Source: Halieaceae bacterium (GTDB lineage Bacteria; Pseudomonadota; Gammaproteobacteria; Pseudomonadales; Halieaceae). Taken from it: 15,890 nt of DNA. Below, piece by piece: positions 1-7,980 of this stretch. The notes below the pieces were generated by a model. The model was not told where the DNA came from and did not search any database. It worked only from the letters and a program-made list of their open reading frames with translations. Made by a program: the position numbers and the translations under genes. How positions within the stretch are numbered: the stretch's first letter is position 1; the number at the start of each line of letters is the position of its first letter. The stretch is taken from NCBI GenBank assembly GCA_003520285.1, contig DOVB01000240.1, positions 1 to 15,890 of the forward strand, given 5' to 3'.

Positions 1-942
1 AAGGATGGAGAGGTGATCGAAGCAGATCTGGAGCGGGTGCTCGACGCTGCGCAGGCAGTTGCTATTCCGGCGGATCAAAAGATTCTGCACATTTTGCCCC
101 AGGAGTACGTGATTGATAACCAAGAGGGGATTCGCGAACCTCTGGGCATGTCGGGCGTTCGGCTAGAAGCGAAAGTGCATCTAGTCACCTGTGCGGTGAA
201 TGCTGCCCAAAACATCGAGAAATGTATCAAGCGCTGCGGATTGTCGGTGGATGAGGTGATCCTTGAACAAGTGGCTTCGAGTTATTCCGTGCTCACCGAC
301 GATGAGCGTGAGCTGGGTGTCTGCATGGTCGATATTGGCGGCGGTACTAGCGATATAGCGATCTTCACTGAGGGGTCAATCCGGTATACAGGTGTCATAC
401 CTATCGCTGGTGATCAGGTGACCAACGACATAGCAATGGCTCTCAGAACGCCCACTCAATATGCTGAAGAAATCAAGATTAAGTACGCTTGTGCCCTGAC
501 CCAACTGGCGTCTGCTGACGAGACGATCAAAGTACCAAGCGTGGGTGACAGGCCGCCGCGGGATCTATCGAGGCAGTCATTGGCAGAGGTGGTCGAGCCC
601 CGCTACGACGAACTCTTTACTTTGGTGCAAGCCGAGCTGCGACGCAGTGGCTTCGAAGACCTAATCCCTGCAGGTATCGTCTTAACCGGTGGTACCTCGA
701 AGATGGAAGGCGTCGTCGAGCTAGCGGAAGAGATTTTTCACATGCCCGTCAGGATAGGGGCTCCCTCGCGAGTTAAAGGGCTCACCGATATCGTTCGCAA
801 TCCCATTTACTCGACCGCGGTTGGACTACTCGAATACGGCGCAGTCCACTCGCGTCAGAGTAATGCCCGCAGTCGGTCGGCTCAGAGCAACGGTCCGGGC
901 ATGTTTACGAAAATGAAAGACTGGATTCAATCGAATTTTTAG
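1..942 (+). CDS. ftsA: Cell division protein FtsA (5' end missing)
   Basis: FtsA is an actin-like ATPase that tethers FtsZ filaments to the inner membrane and recruits later division proteins. The reading frame is open from base 1, so the true start lies upstream. The 313 residues present correspond to roughly the last three quarters of a protein that is about 420 residues in E. coli. Family landmarks seen are HILPQEYVID near the start, SSYSVLTDDERELGV, the phosphate-binding DIGGGTSDIAIF, VPSVGDRPPRDLSRQSLAEV, the adenosine-site GIVLTGGTSKMEGV and YSTAVGLLEYG. The last 13 residues (MFTKMKDWIQSNF) can form the amphipathic membrane-targeting helix typical of FtsA. The GTG at 13 is an internal codon and not a real start. 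ftsZ follows after a 69-base gap, as in other dcw clusters. Confidence 0.97.
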   Translation, partial: KDGEVIEADLERVLDAAQAVAIPADQKILHILPQEYVIDNQEGIREPLGMSGVRLEAKVHLVTCAVNAAQNIEKCIKRCGLSVDEVILEQVASSYSVLTDDERELGVCMVDIGGGTSDIAIFTEGSIRYTGVIPIAGDQVTNDIAMALRTPTQYAEEIKIKYACALTQLASADETIKVPSVGDRPPRDLSRQSLAEVVEPRYDELFTLVQAELRRSGFEDLIPAGIVLTGGTSKMEGVVELAEEIFHMPVRIGAPSRVKGLTDIVRNPIYSTAVGLLEYGAVHSRQSNARSRSAQSNGPGMFTKMKDWIQSNF

Positions 943-944
943 GT

Positions 945-988
945 GCGGGCTTTGCCCGTTCTATTTGGAGCACTGTCACTCGGTGACA
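945..988 (+). promoter_or_regulatory. Two hairpins in the ftsA-ftsZ gap
   Basis: The 69-base spacer contains two short perfect inverted repeats. The first is CGGGC-TTT-GCCCG (946-958), followed by a modest T-rich stretch (TTCTATTT). The second is TGTCAC-TCG-GTGACA (974-988), ending about a dozen bases before the ftsZ Shine-Dalgarno AGGA at 1001-1004. Seen: both stems are perfect, with three-base loops. Inferred: they could act in partial attenuation, RNA processing or stability, and so set the FtsA:FtsZ ratio, since FtsZ is normally made in large excess over FtsA. The T-run is too weak to call a full terminator. Confidence 0.4.
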
Positions 989-1011
989 CTTTTGAGAGAG
1001 AGGAAACAACC

Positions 1012-2184
1012 ATGTTTGAACTAATTGACAATATTCCAGAGACGGCCTGTATTAAGGTGATCGGCGTAGGCGGTGGTGGCGGTAATGCCGTCAAGCATAT
1101 GATCGCCAACCATATTGATGGGGTGGAGTTCATCTGTGCTAATACGGATGCTCAGGCGCTGAATGACATAGACTCTAAGACGCGTCTGCAGCTGGGCGGC
1201 GATATGACCAAAGGGCTTGGTGCAGGTGCGAATCCTCTCGTTGGACGAGACGCAGCCCTGGCCGATCGCGATCGCATCGCGGAAGCTATTCGTGGTGCTG
1301 ATATGATCTTTATCACTGCCGGTATGGGCGGTGGAACAGGCACGGGTGCAGCGCCGGTCGTCGCCGAAATCGCTCGAGATATGGGCATACTGACAGTTGC
1401 GGTAGTGACACGACCCTTCGTCTTCGAGGGTAAGAAACGAGCGGCTATAGCGCGGGAAGGGCTGGCCGAACTTGAGCAGTACGTGGATTCATTGATTACC
1501 ATTCCGAATGAGCGTTTACTCGAGGTTTTGGGAAAAAATACCAGCTTATTGGATGCCTTCAAAGAAGCGAATGATGTACTCTTTGGCGCCGTACAAGGCA
1601 TTGCCGATCTTATCATTCGCCCAGGCATGATCAACGTCGACTTTGCCGACGTGAAGACCGTGATGTCGGAAATGGGCATGGCGATGATGGGTACCGGTCG
1701 CGCCAGTGGTGAAGGCAGAGCGCGCGAAGCAGCTGAAAAAGCCATCCAGAGTCCGTTGCTCGATGATATCGATTTGCAGGGTGCGCGTGGCATTTTGGTG
1801 AATATCACTGCCGGATTAGATCTTTCATTGGGTGAGTTTACCGAAGTGGGTGACACCATCGAAGAATTTGCGTCGGAAGAGGCAACGGTCGTTGTTGGCA
1901 CCGTGATCGACCCAGAAATGCACGACGAAATTAAGGTTACCGTCGTTGCCACTGGTTTATCTCGTTTGGGTCAGGAGAAAAAGCCAATTTCTGTTGTCAA
2001 ACCAGTAACGCATGGTCACGGGGGTGATGGCAAACCGGATTATCGTCGTTTTGATCGCCCCACTATTAAGCGTCGCCAAGCTGAGGGCGAGATCGATGGT
2101 AATACGGCGCGGTCGTTGCCAGAGGTTGATGACGGTGGCGATTATTTTGATATACCGGCGTTTCTGCGGCGACAGGCTGATTGA
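1012..2184 (+). CDS. ftsZ: Cell division GTPase FtsZ
   Basis: FtsZ is the tubulin homologue that polymerises with GTP into the Z ring at the division site. The 390-residue product has GVGGGGGNAV at 18-27, the tubulin signature GGGTGTG at 106-112, and the T7 synergy loop NVDFAD at 208-213, whose Asp210 and Asp213 complete the GTPase site of the next subunit. A short variable linker (about 320-375) is followed by the conserved tail DYFDIPAFLRRQAD at 377-390, which binds FtsA and ZipA. I chose the ATG at 1012 because AGGA lies 7 bases upstream and the protein then begins MFEL, as FtsZ proteins do. The frame extends back to a GTG at 943, but that would add 23 non-conserved residues. lpxC follows. 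Confidence 0.98.
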   Translation: MFELIDNIPETACIKVIGVGGGGGNAVKHMIANHIDGVEFICANTDAQALNDIDSKTRLQLGGDMTKGLGAGANPLVGRDAALADRDRIAEAIRGADMIFITAGMGGGTGTGAAPVVAEIARDMGILTVAVVTRPFVFEGKKRAAIAREGLAELEQYVDSLITIPNERLLEVLGKNTSLLDAFKEANDVLFGAVQGIADLIIRPGMINVDFADVKTVMSEMGMAMMGTGRASGEGRAREAAEKAIQSPLLDDIDLQGARGILVNITAGLDLSLGEFTEVGDTIEEFASEEATVVVGTVIDPEMHDEIKVTVVATGLSRLGQEKKPISVVKPVTHGHGGDGKPDYRRFDRPTIKRRQAEGEIDGNTARSLPEVDDGGDYFDIPAFLRRQAD

Positions 2185-2190
2185 CTAGAA

Positions 2191-2206
2191 GATCATTACG
2201 GTGATC
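2191..2206 (+). other. Small hairpin between ftsZ and lpxC
   Basis: GATCA (2191-2195) pairs with TGATC (2202-2206), with a possible T-G wobble closing a TACG loop. It sits in the 42-base gap just after the ftsZ stop and about ten bases before a weak purine-rich lpxC ribosome site (AAAGGG, near 2213-2218). It has no T-run, so it is not a terminator. It may influence mRNA stability or lpxC translation, or be incidental. Confidence 0.25.
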
Positions 2207-2226
2207 AATAACAAAGGGCAGCAACA

Positions 2227-3141
2227 ATGATCAGACAACGTACTTTACGCAACCCGATCAAGGCAACTGGTGTGGGTCTTCATACCGGCGAGAAGGTCTA
2301 TTTGGGCCTGTCACCAGCGCCTATTGATAACGGGATCGTGTTTCGTAGAGTTGATCTTGATCCTATCGTAGAAATACCAGCAAGTGCGCTAAACGTCGGT
2401 GATACCACTCTCTCCACCACGTTAGTTGCCAATGGCCAGCGGATCTCCACCGTTGAGCACTTGCTGAGCGCTATGGCTGGATTAGGCATTGATAACGCTT
2501 TTATTGATGTCAGTGCCGCCGAAGTACCGATTATGGATGGCAGTGCGGGCCCCTTTGTATTTCTGATTCAGTCAGCGGGAATAGAAGAGCAGCCTGCTCT
2601 GAAACGCTTCATTCGGATCAAGAAGCCGGTGACGGTTGAAGAAGATGGGAAGACAGCGACTTTTCTCCCTTTTGATGGCTTCAAGGTTGCGTTTAGCATC
2701 GATTTTGATCATCCAGTATTCAAGGATCGTTCCGCCAGCGCCGAGGTCGACTTCTCAACCACCAGCTTTGTGAAAGAAATTAGCAGAGCCCGCACCTTCG
2801 GCTTTATGCATGAAATAGAGTACCTTCGCTCCCAGGGTTTAGCGCGGGGTGGAAGCGTAGATAATGCCATTGTCGTAGATGAGTACCGCATCTTGAATGA
2901 AGGCGGTTTGCGTTATGAAGATGAGTTTGTGCGACACAAGATTCTCGATGCGATTGGTGATCTGTACTTACTCGGGTTTAGCCTGATCGGTGAGTTTCGG
3001 GCGCATAAATCGGGTCATGCACTCAACAATCGCCTCTTGCGAACCCTGTTAGCACAGCAAGATTGTTGGGAAATGGTGACTTTCGATGACGCCGTGCAGG
3101 CCCCGATATCATACTCCACGACACCTGCCTTAGCGGTTTGA
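2227..3141 (+). CDS. lpxC: UDP-3-O-acyl-N-acetylglucosamine deacetylase LpxC
   Basis: LpxC is the cytosolic zinc amidase that removes the N-acetyl group from UDP-3-O-acyl-GlcNAc, the committed step of lipid A synthesis. The 304-residue protein is one shorter than E. coli LpxC (305), and its key residues fall one position earlier: catalytic Glu77 and zinc ligand His78 in VEHLLSAM, zinc ligands His237 and Asp241 in HKILDAIGD, and general-acid His264 in HKSGHALNN. It starts [19 protein letters not shown], the usual LpxC N-terminus. The C-terminus is non-polar (TTPALAV), loosely like the FtsH degradation tail of E. coli LpxC; that resemblance is only suggestive. It lies directly after ftsZ, the usual position in gammaproteobacteria. 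Confidence 0.98.
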   Translation: MIRQRTLRNPIKATGVGLHTGEKVYLGLSPAPIDNGIVFRRVDLDPIVEIPASALNVGDTTLSTTLVANGQRISTVEHLLSAMAGLGIDNAFIDVSAAEVPIMDGSAGPFVFLIQSAGIEEQPALKRFIRIKKPVTVEEDGKTATFLPFDGFKVAFSIDFDHPVFKDRSASAEVDFSTTSFVKEISRARTFGFMHEIEYLRSQGLARGGSVDNAIVVDEYRILNEGGLRYEDEFVRHKILDAIGDLYLLGFSLIGEFRAHKSGHALNNRLLRTLLAQQDCWEMVTFDDAVQAPISYSTTPALAV

Positions 3142-3153
3142 CCTCGCCTTGAT

Positions 3154-3171
3154 GCGCTCCTTTCTGGGCGC
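3154..3171 (+). terminator. Weak hairpin after lpxC
   Basis: GCGCTC (3154-3159) pairs with GGGCGC (3166-3171) across a six-base loop, giving a 6-bp stem with one G-U pair. It begins 13 bases after the lpxC stop. No T-run follows (the next bases are TAAAGACG), so at most it is a leaky terminator or a 3'-end stabiliser. The remaining roughly 80 bases up to 3251 are AT-richer (for example GGCATATTAGG) and could hold a promoter for the next gene, but I found no well-spaced -35/-10 pair. Confidence 0.3.
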
Positions 3172-3251
3172 TAAAGACGATTTCCTGAGATAGCGTTAAA
3201 GCTTGGCTTGTGGCATATTAGGCGCTTATTCACTCTACCCACCCATGTGCC

Positions 3252-4019
3252 ATGTCAGCCACTTTGGATAACCCAGTCAATTATCGTTCGGCGGGCGACG
3301 ACCGCAAGCGCTGGTCTAGAACCTTAGCGTCTGCCCTGTTGTTGGGATTGCCGCTGGGTGTGACCATCCCGGCGAGTGGTTTTGAAACTGCTGCGAGTGA
3401 CCTTTTTAAGAGCCCTGTTGCAACTGGGGCTGTCAATTCGGTTGGGTCGAGTTCAATAGGACATGACTGCGCGACGCAGGCGAAAGTGTCAGATCAGGTC
3501 AGCGCTTCTGCTCACTACAGTGACTCTGCTGGTCTCCCCGACGAATCTCATCACTTCGCGCTAGAGTTTCAGTACGCCACCCTGAGCGCGCCGAGCGCTC
3601 TTGGCTTCGCCCAGTCAGCGATATTGGGCGCACATGGACAGTTTTGGTTCGATCTGGGAAGTGCTATTGAGTTGCCCCCATCGAAGCCACCGTTAAGTCA
3701 TATCGACACGCCATCGAGACAATCTGAGCTGCTACGCCCTGGTCATTTGATCGCCATCTCGAGCCGGCGGCATGAATTGTCGACGCCATTCTTCAAGTCT
3801 CAAGAGTTGTCGGATCAAAGTGCCTCGACGCGCTTGCAGACGGTCTTACTCGAGCCACTCCACCAGGACGTCTGGCGGACTACTGGGTATCCGATTGAAA
3901 CATCGGTTGAACAGTGTGCCGCGGTCGATCAAGTCACTGTTGGAGGCGCCACGCTGCAACGATTTGATTTCGGTCGTCTGGTAGATCCCGCAATCTATTC
4001 TGTTTGTACCCTATCGTAA
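3252..4019 (+). CDS. Unrecognised exported protein in the secM position; candidate secA regulator
   Basis: I do not recognise this 255-residue protein as a known family. It has an N-terminal Sec-type signal: a polar leader, a basic patch (RKRWSR, 18-23), a hydrophobic core (about 24-39, including SALLLGLPLGV) and small residues for cleavage around 41-48. An extended N-region before LLLG also occurs in E. coli SecM. The rest is low in charge and rich in Ser, Ala and Leu, with three cysteines (73, 222, 252) and no further membrane segment. It lies between lpxC and secA, exactly where enterobacteria carry secM. Residues 177-184 (STPFFKSQ) recall the start of the SecM arrest motif, but no RAGP follows. 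Its last codons pair with the secA ribosome site. I see no strong Shine-Dalgarno before the ATG at 3252. It is longer than SecM (170). That it is an expressed exported protein is fairly likely; that it regulates secA is inference. Confidence 0.7.
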   Translation: MSATLDNPVNYRSAGDDRKRWSRTLASALLLGLPLGVTIPASGFETAASDLFKSPVATGAVNSVGSSSIGHDCATQAKVSDQVSASAHYSDSAGLPDESHHFALEFQYATLSAPSALGFAQSAILGAHGQFWFDLGSAIELPPSKPPLSHIDTPSRQSELLRPGHLIAISSRRHELSTPFFKSQELSDQSASTRLQTVLLEPLHQDVWRTTGYPIETSVEQCAAVDQVTVGGATLQRFDFGRLVDPAIYSVCTLS

Positions 4020-4065
4020 GAGTTATCGCTGTTACCAGTCCATAACTCCCTGAAACGACGATAGG
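4010..4065 (+). promoter_or_regulatory. Nested RNA stem hiding the secA Shine-Dalgarno
   Basis: CCTATCGT (4010-4017) covers the last codons and the first base of the stop of the upstream exported-protein gene. It is perfectly complementary to ACGATAGG (4058-4065), which contains most of the secA Shine-Dalgarno TAGGA (4062-4066). Inside this 8-bp stem is a second perfect 7-bp stem, GAGTTAT (4020-4026) with ATAACTC (4042-4048), and its loop can close further by CTG (4029-4031) with CAG (4036-4038). No T-run follows, so this is not a terminator. A ribosome translating or paused on the last few codons of the upstream gene would open the outer stem and free the secA start site, as in E. coli secM-secA. 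The pairing is seen directly; the regulatory role is inferred. Confidence 0.7.
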
Positions 4066-4077
4066 AACAAGACCATT

Positions 4078-6777
4078 ATGCTCAATATACTGAAAAAGGT
4101 GTTTGGAACACGCAATGATCGTGAGCTGAAGCGCCTCTCAAAAATAGTAGAGAAAATCAATGAGTTCGAAGTGCAACTCGAGCCTCTGACAGATGAGGCT
4201 CTCGCTGCCAAGACACCCGAGTTCAAAAGTCGCTTAGCGGGAGGTGAGACCCTCGATACTTTGCTCCCAGAGGCCTTTGCAACCGTTCGAGAAGTGGGCA
4301 AGCGTGTGCTCGGTATGCGTCATTTCGACGTGCAAATGATTGGTGGTATTGCGCTGCATGAAGGCAAAATTGCCGAGATGAGGACCGGTGAAGGGAAAAC
4401 CTTGGTGGCGACTTTACCCGCCTACTTGAATAGCCTAAGTGGTAAGGGTGTTCACCTTGTGACGGTCAACGATTACTTAGCTAACCGAGATGCCCATTGG
4501 ATGGAGCCGCTGTATCGGTTTTTGGGCTTAAGGGTTGGTGTGATCAAATCAGGACAGGCGCCGGATCAGAAGAAACAGGCCTACTCGGCAGATGTGATTT
4601 ATGGCACAAATAATGAGTTCGGTTTTGATTACCTCAGAGACAATATGGCGTTCTCGCTTGAGGATCGCCTGCAGCGAGACCTGAACTTTGCGATCGTAGA
4701 CGAAGTGGACTCGATTCTCATTGATGAGGCGAGAACACCGCTCATTATTTCGGGTGCGTCGCAAGACAGTTCAGAGCTGTATCAGCGGATTAATCGCTTT
4801 GTTCCATTATTAGAGCGAGGCACTGAAGAAGTACCAAAAGATTTTCATATCGACGAAAAACAGCGGTCCATAGAACTCACAGAAGAGGGACACGAGAAAG
4901 TCGAAGCCCTGTTAATCAAGGAAGGTCTGCTCGCTGAGGGTGACAGTCTTTATGCTGCGACTAACTTGAATCTGCTGCATCACGTGCATTCGGCATTAAA
5001 GGCACATAGCTTGTTCCATCGTGATGTGGAGTACATTGTTCAGGGCGGCCAGGTGATCCTGATTGATGAGCACACTGGGCGAACGATGCATGGTCGACGA
5101 TTGTCCGAAGGTTTGCATCAAGCATTAGAGGCTAAAGAAGGTGTCGCAATTCAAAGTGAAAGTCAGACACTGGCTTCGACCACCTTTCAAAACTATTTCC
5201 GTCTCTACAACACCTTGTCCGGTATGACGGGTACCGCCGACACCGAAGCGTTCGAGTTTCGTCAGATTTACGGGCTCGAAGTGTTGGTGATTCCGACCAA
5301 CAAAGAAATGAAGCGTCTTGATCTTAATGATCTCGTATATCTAACGCGCGAAGAAAAGTTTGACGCTATTGTAGAGGACGTGAGGGCCTGCATAGACAAA
5401 GGTGCCCCTGTATTAGTGGGTACCGCCTCGGTTGAAACCTCGGAAGAATTATCGCTGCGCTTCAAAGAAGCTGATATTGATCACAAGGTATTGAATGCCA
5501 AATATCATGAGCAGGAAGCCGACATTATTGCGCAAGCGGGTCGACCCGGTGTGGTGACGATTGCAACCAATATGGCGGGTCGAGGTACTGATATTGTTCT
5601 GGGCGGTAATTTGGAAGCCGAACTGACTGCTGCTGGTGATCTAACCGAAGACCAGAAACAGGCGATCGAGACAGCCTGGCAAGCTCGGCACGAAGCCGTC
5701 TTGGCAGCGGGTGGGCTGCATATCCTCGGTACTGAAAGGCATGAGTCGCGGCGTATTGATAATCAGCTCAGAGGACGAGCAGGACGTCAGGGCGATCCAG
5801 GTTTATCGCGCTTTTATCTGTCGTTGGAAGATAATCTGATGCGTATTTTCGCGTCTGACCGAGTCAAAAACTTCATGCAGGCGCTCGGGATGGAGAAGGG
5901 CGAAGCGATTGAGCACCGGATGGTGACGAATGCAATCGAGAAGGCTCAGCGCAAAGTCGAGGGTCGCAACTTTGACATTCGAAAGCAGTTGCTAGAGTAC
6001 GATGATGTCGCCAATGACCAGCGGCAGATTGTCTATCAGCAGCGTGATGATTTGCTCGTGTCCGAGGATATCTCAGAGACCATCATGGCCATCCGGGCCG
6101 ATGTGGTGAACGATACCATTGACGGTTACATCCCACCCATGAGTGTTGAGGAGCAGTGGGATATTGCCGGCTTAGAAAATAGTCTTAAATCCGATTTCGC
6201 GGTGGAGTTGCCGATTCAACAGTGGCTCGATCAAGATAACACGGTCGATGAAGATGCCATCAGAGAACGAGCGCTCGCAGCCGTTCAATCTGCCTATGAG
6301 ACCAAATGCGAGGCGGTTGGGCCAGACATGCGAAAGATCGAAAAGCAGGTCATGTTGCAGATTCTCGATCAGCTCTGGAAGGATCATTTAGCGACCATGG
6401 ATCAACTTCGCCAAGGTATTCACCTGCGCGCCTATGCTCAAAAGAATCCCAAGCAAGAGTACAAACGCGAATCCTTCGAGCTGTTCCAGACCCTGCTCAA
6501 TAATCTTAAGTTTGAAGTCATTAAATTCTTGAGTCATGTGCAAATTCAGCGGCCAGACGAGGCTGAACGTATCGAGCAACAACGTCGAGACGAGGCCGCG
6601 CGCGAACAGCTGGCCTTTGAACACAGCGATGCCAGCGCTCTGCGTGAACCCGCTGCGAGTGCTGAGCAAGATCCCAGCGCGGCGCCGTTTGTTCGCGAGG
6701 AGCGCAAAGTGGGTCGCAATGAACCATGCCCCTGCGGGAGTGGTAAAAAATACAAATCGTGTCACGGAAAACTATAG
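4078..6777 (+). CDS. secA: Preprotein translocase ATPase SecA
   Basis: SecA is the motor that pushes unfolded preproteins through the SecYEG channel, using ATP, at the inner membrane. The 899-residue protein matches the E. coli length (901). It shows Walker A MRTGEGKT at 101-108, the DEAD-type Walker [12 protein letters not shown] from 208, the conserved RTPLIISG after it, the second nucleotide-domain motif [13 protein letters not shown] from 498, and [12 protein letters not shown]. The last residues carry the zinc-binding CxCx8CH motif (Cys884, Cys886, Cys895, His896) that binds SecB and phospholipid. Start: ATG at 4078 with AGGA at 4063-4066, a rather long 11-base spacing. That ribosome site lies inside the stem formed with the end of the upstream gene, suggesting translational control. 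argJ begins three bases after the stop. Confidence 0.99.
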   Translation: MLNILKKVFGTRNDRELKRLSKIVEKINEFEVQLEPLTDEALAAKTPEFKSRLAGGETLDTLLPEAFATVREVGKRVLGMRHFDVQMIGGIALHEGKIAEMRTGEGKTLVATLPAYLNSLSGKGVHLVTVNDYLANRDAHWMEPLYRFLGLRVGVIKSGQAPDQKKQAYSADVIYGTNNEFGFDYLRDNMAFSLEDRLQRDLNFAIVDEVDSILIDEARTPLIISGASQDSSELYQRINRFVPLLERGTEEVPKDFHIDEKQRSIELTEEGHEKVEALLIKEGLLAEGDSLYAATNLNLLHHVHSALKAHSLFHRDVEYIVQGGQVILIDEHTGRTMHGRRLSEGLHQALEAKEGVAIQSESQTLASTTFQNYFRLYNTLSGMTGTADTEAFEFRQIYGLEVLVIPTNKEMKRLDLNDLVYLTREEKFDAIVEDVRACIDKGAPVLVGTASVETSEELSLRFKEADIDHKVLNAKYHEQEADIIAQAGRPGVVTIATNMAGRGTDIVLGGNLEAELTAAGDLTEDQKQAIETAWQARHEAVLAAGGLHILGTERHESRRIDNQLRGRAGRQGDPGLSRFYLSLEDNLMRIFASDRVKNFMQALGMEKGEAIEHRMVTNAIEKAQRKVEGRNFDIRKQLLEYDDVANDQRQIVYQQRDDLLVSEDISETIMAIRADVVNDTIDGYIPPMSVEEQWDIAGLENSLKSDFAVELPIQQWLDQDNTVDEDAIRERALAAVQSAYETKCEAVGPDMRKIEKQVMLQILDQLWKDHLATMDQLRQGIHLRAYAQKNPKQEYKRESFELFQTLLNNLKFEVIKFLSHVQIQRPDEAERIEQQRRDEAAREQLAFEHSDASALREPAASAEQDPSAAPFVREERKVGRNEPCPCGSGKKYKSCHGKL

Positions 6778-6780
6778 TCG

Positions 6781-7980
6781 ATGGAAACAATGTTCCCAGT
6801 GAATGGGGTGCGTCTGGGTATTGCCAGCGCCGGAATTAAGAAAGTAGGTCGCAAAGATTTAGTGATCATAGAGCTTGCTCCCGGGACAACGACGGCTGCA
6901 GTCTTTACCCGAAATGATTTTTGCGCTGCACCCGTGGTGTTGGCTCGGCAACATCTCAGCCAGGCTGCACCACGCTACTTGATGATTAATACGGGTAACG
7001 CCAATGCAGGCACTGGAGAGTCGGGTTTGCTGGCTGCTCGCGCCACGGTCAGAGCGTTAGCGGAGCGGGTAGGGTGTGCTGAAGAAGAAGTATTGCCCTT
7101 CTCGACTGGAGTCATCGGAGAGTCTCTGCCAGTAGATAAACTGGTGGCGGCGCAAGCGCTGGCACTGGCGGATCTGCATGAGGATCATTGGCAGGCAGCA
7201 GCCGAAGGGATCATGACCACCGATACAAGGCCAAAGGTAGCTTCTGTTCGGATCCCTTTCGGAGATCACTATTTTTCGATCACGGGTATTACCAAGGGCG
7301 CCGGCATGATTAGGCCAAATATGGCAACCATGCTCTCGTTCGTGGCAACGGACTTGACCATTGCGCCAGCCCTGCTGAAGGTTGCCCTGAGTCGAGCGGT
7401 AGAGCAGTCATACCATCGCATCACGATCGACGGCGATACTTCAACCAATGATGCTTGCACCTTGTCTGCGACCGGTGCGTCGGTGTTGCCACCGATAAGC
7501 AGTGAAACCGACTCGCTTTATCTTTCTTTTTGTGAAGCTTTAGAGAGCTTGCTGTTATCGTTGGCGCAGGCAATGGTTCGTGATGGCGAGGGTGCGACAA
7601 AGTTTTTCGAGATTCAGGTGCACGGCGGTCTGACCGGACGAGAGTGCTTGGATGTGGCTTTCACGATCGCCGAGTCACCCTTGGTGAAAACGGCTTTGTT
7701 CGCTTCTGATCCAAATTGGGGTCGACTGCTGGCAGCGATCGGTCGAGCCGGCTTGGTGAATCTTGCGATTGATCAGATCACCCTAACTTTGAATGATGTG
7801 TTGATCGCCGAACGTGGTCAGCGAGCAGCCAGTTATACCGAGGCAGATGGAGTCGCTGCAATGGCGCCAGTGAATATTGTCTTACAAGTTGGTCTAAACC
7901 GAGGCACAGCGTCTACCACTGTCTATACCAGCGATTTTTCTTACGACTATGTCAGAATCAATGCCGAATACCGAACCTAA
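6781..7980 (+). CDS. argJ: Glutamate N-acetyltransferase / ornithine acetyltransferase ArgJ
   Basis: ArgJ moves the acetyl group from N-acetylornithine to glutamate, recycling acetyl in arginine synthesis; many members also make N-acetylglutamate from acetyl-CoA. The 399-residue proenzyme is normally cut by itself between Ala and Thr. Here the site is KGAGMIRPNMATMLSF, with Thr183 as the new N-terminal nucleophile of the beta chain. Other landmarks are VRLGIASAGIKK, LMINTGNANAGTG, the oxyanion-hole STGVIGE at 108-114, DGDTSTND and SDPNWGRLLAAIGRAG. The ATG at 6781 comes three bases after the secA stop with no strong Shine-Dalgarno (only GGAAAA further back), so it probably depends on coupling to secA. 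A second in-frame ATG at 6790 is possible. Whether it is mono- or bifunctional cannot be told from the sequence. Confidence 0.97.
   Translation: METMFPVNGVRLGIASAGIKKVGRKDLVIIELAPGTTTAAVFTRNDFCAAPVVLARQHLSQAAPRYLMINTGNANAGTGESGLLAARATVRALAERVGCAEEEVLPFSTGVIGESLPVDKLVAAQALALADLHEDHWQAAAEGIMTTDTRPKVASVRIPFGDHYFSITGITKGAGMIRPNMATMLSFVATDLTIAPALLKVALSRAVEQSYHRITIDGDTSTNDACTLSATGASVLPPISSETDSLYLSFCEALESLLLSLAQAMVRDGEGATKFFEIQVHGGLTGRECLDVAFTIAESPLVKTALFASDPNWGRLLAAIGRAGLVNLAIDQITLTLNDVLIAERGQRAASYTEADGVAAMAPVNIVLQVGLNRGTASTTVYTSDFSYDYVRINAEYRT

Noticed and set aside
943..1011. An N-terminal extension of FtsZ from a GTG at 943
   Set aside because: The extra 23 residues are not conserved, the GTG lacks a ribosome site, and the ATG at 1012 has a good AGGA.
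1152..1952. A 266-codon open frame on the minus strand inside ftsZ
   Set aside because: It is antisense to a strongly conserved gene, is low-complexity (Ser/Ala/Pro-rich) and has no recognisable motif; it is a shadow of ftsZ codon use.
3772..3984. A 70-codon open frame in another frame within the unknown secA-upstream gene
   Set aside because: No ribosome site and no signal or domain; the longer frame has a signal peptide and ends at the secA stem, so it is the better gene.
4010..4065. Reading the secA-upstream stem as an intrinsic terminator
   Set aside because: No T-run follows the stem, and the sequence leads straight into the secA start codon.
6388..6790. Overlapping minus- and plus-strand open frames across the 3' end of secA
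   Set aside because: They cover the conserved SecA C-terminus including the zinc motif, and none has a recognisable product.
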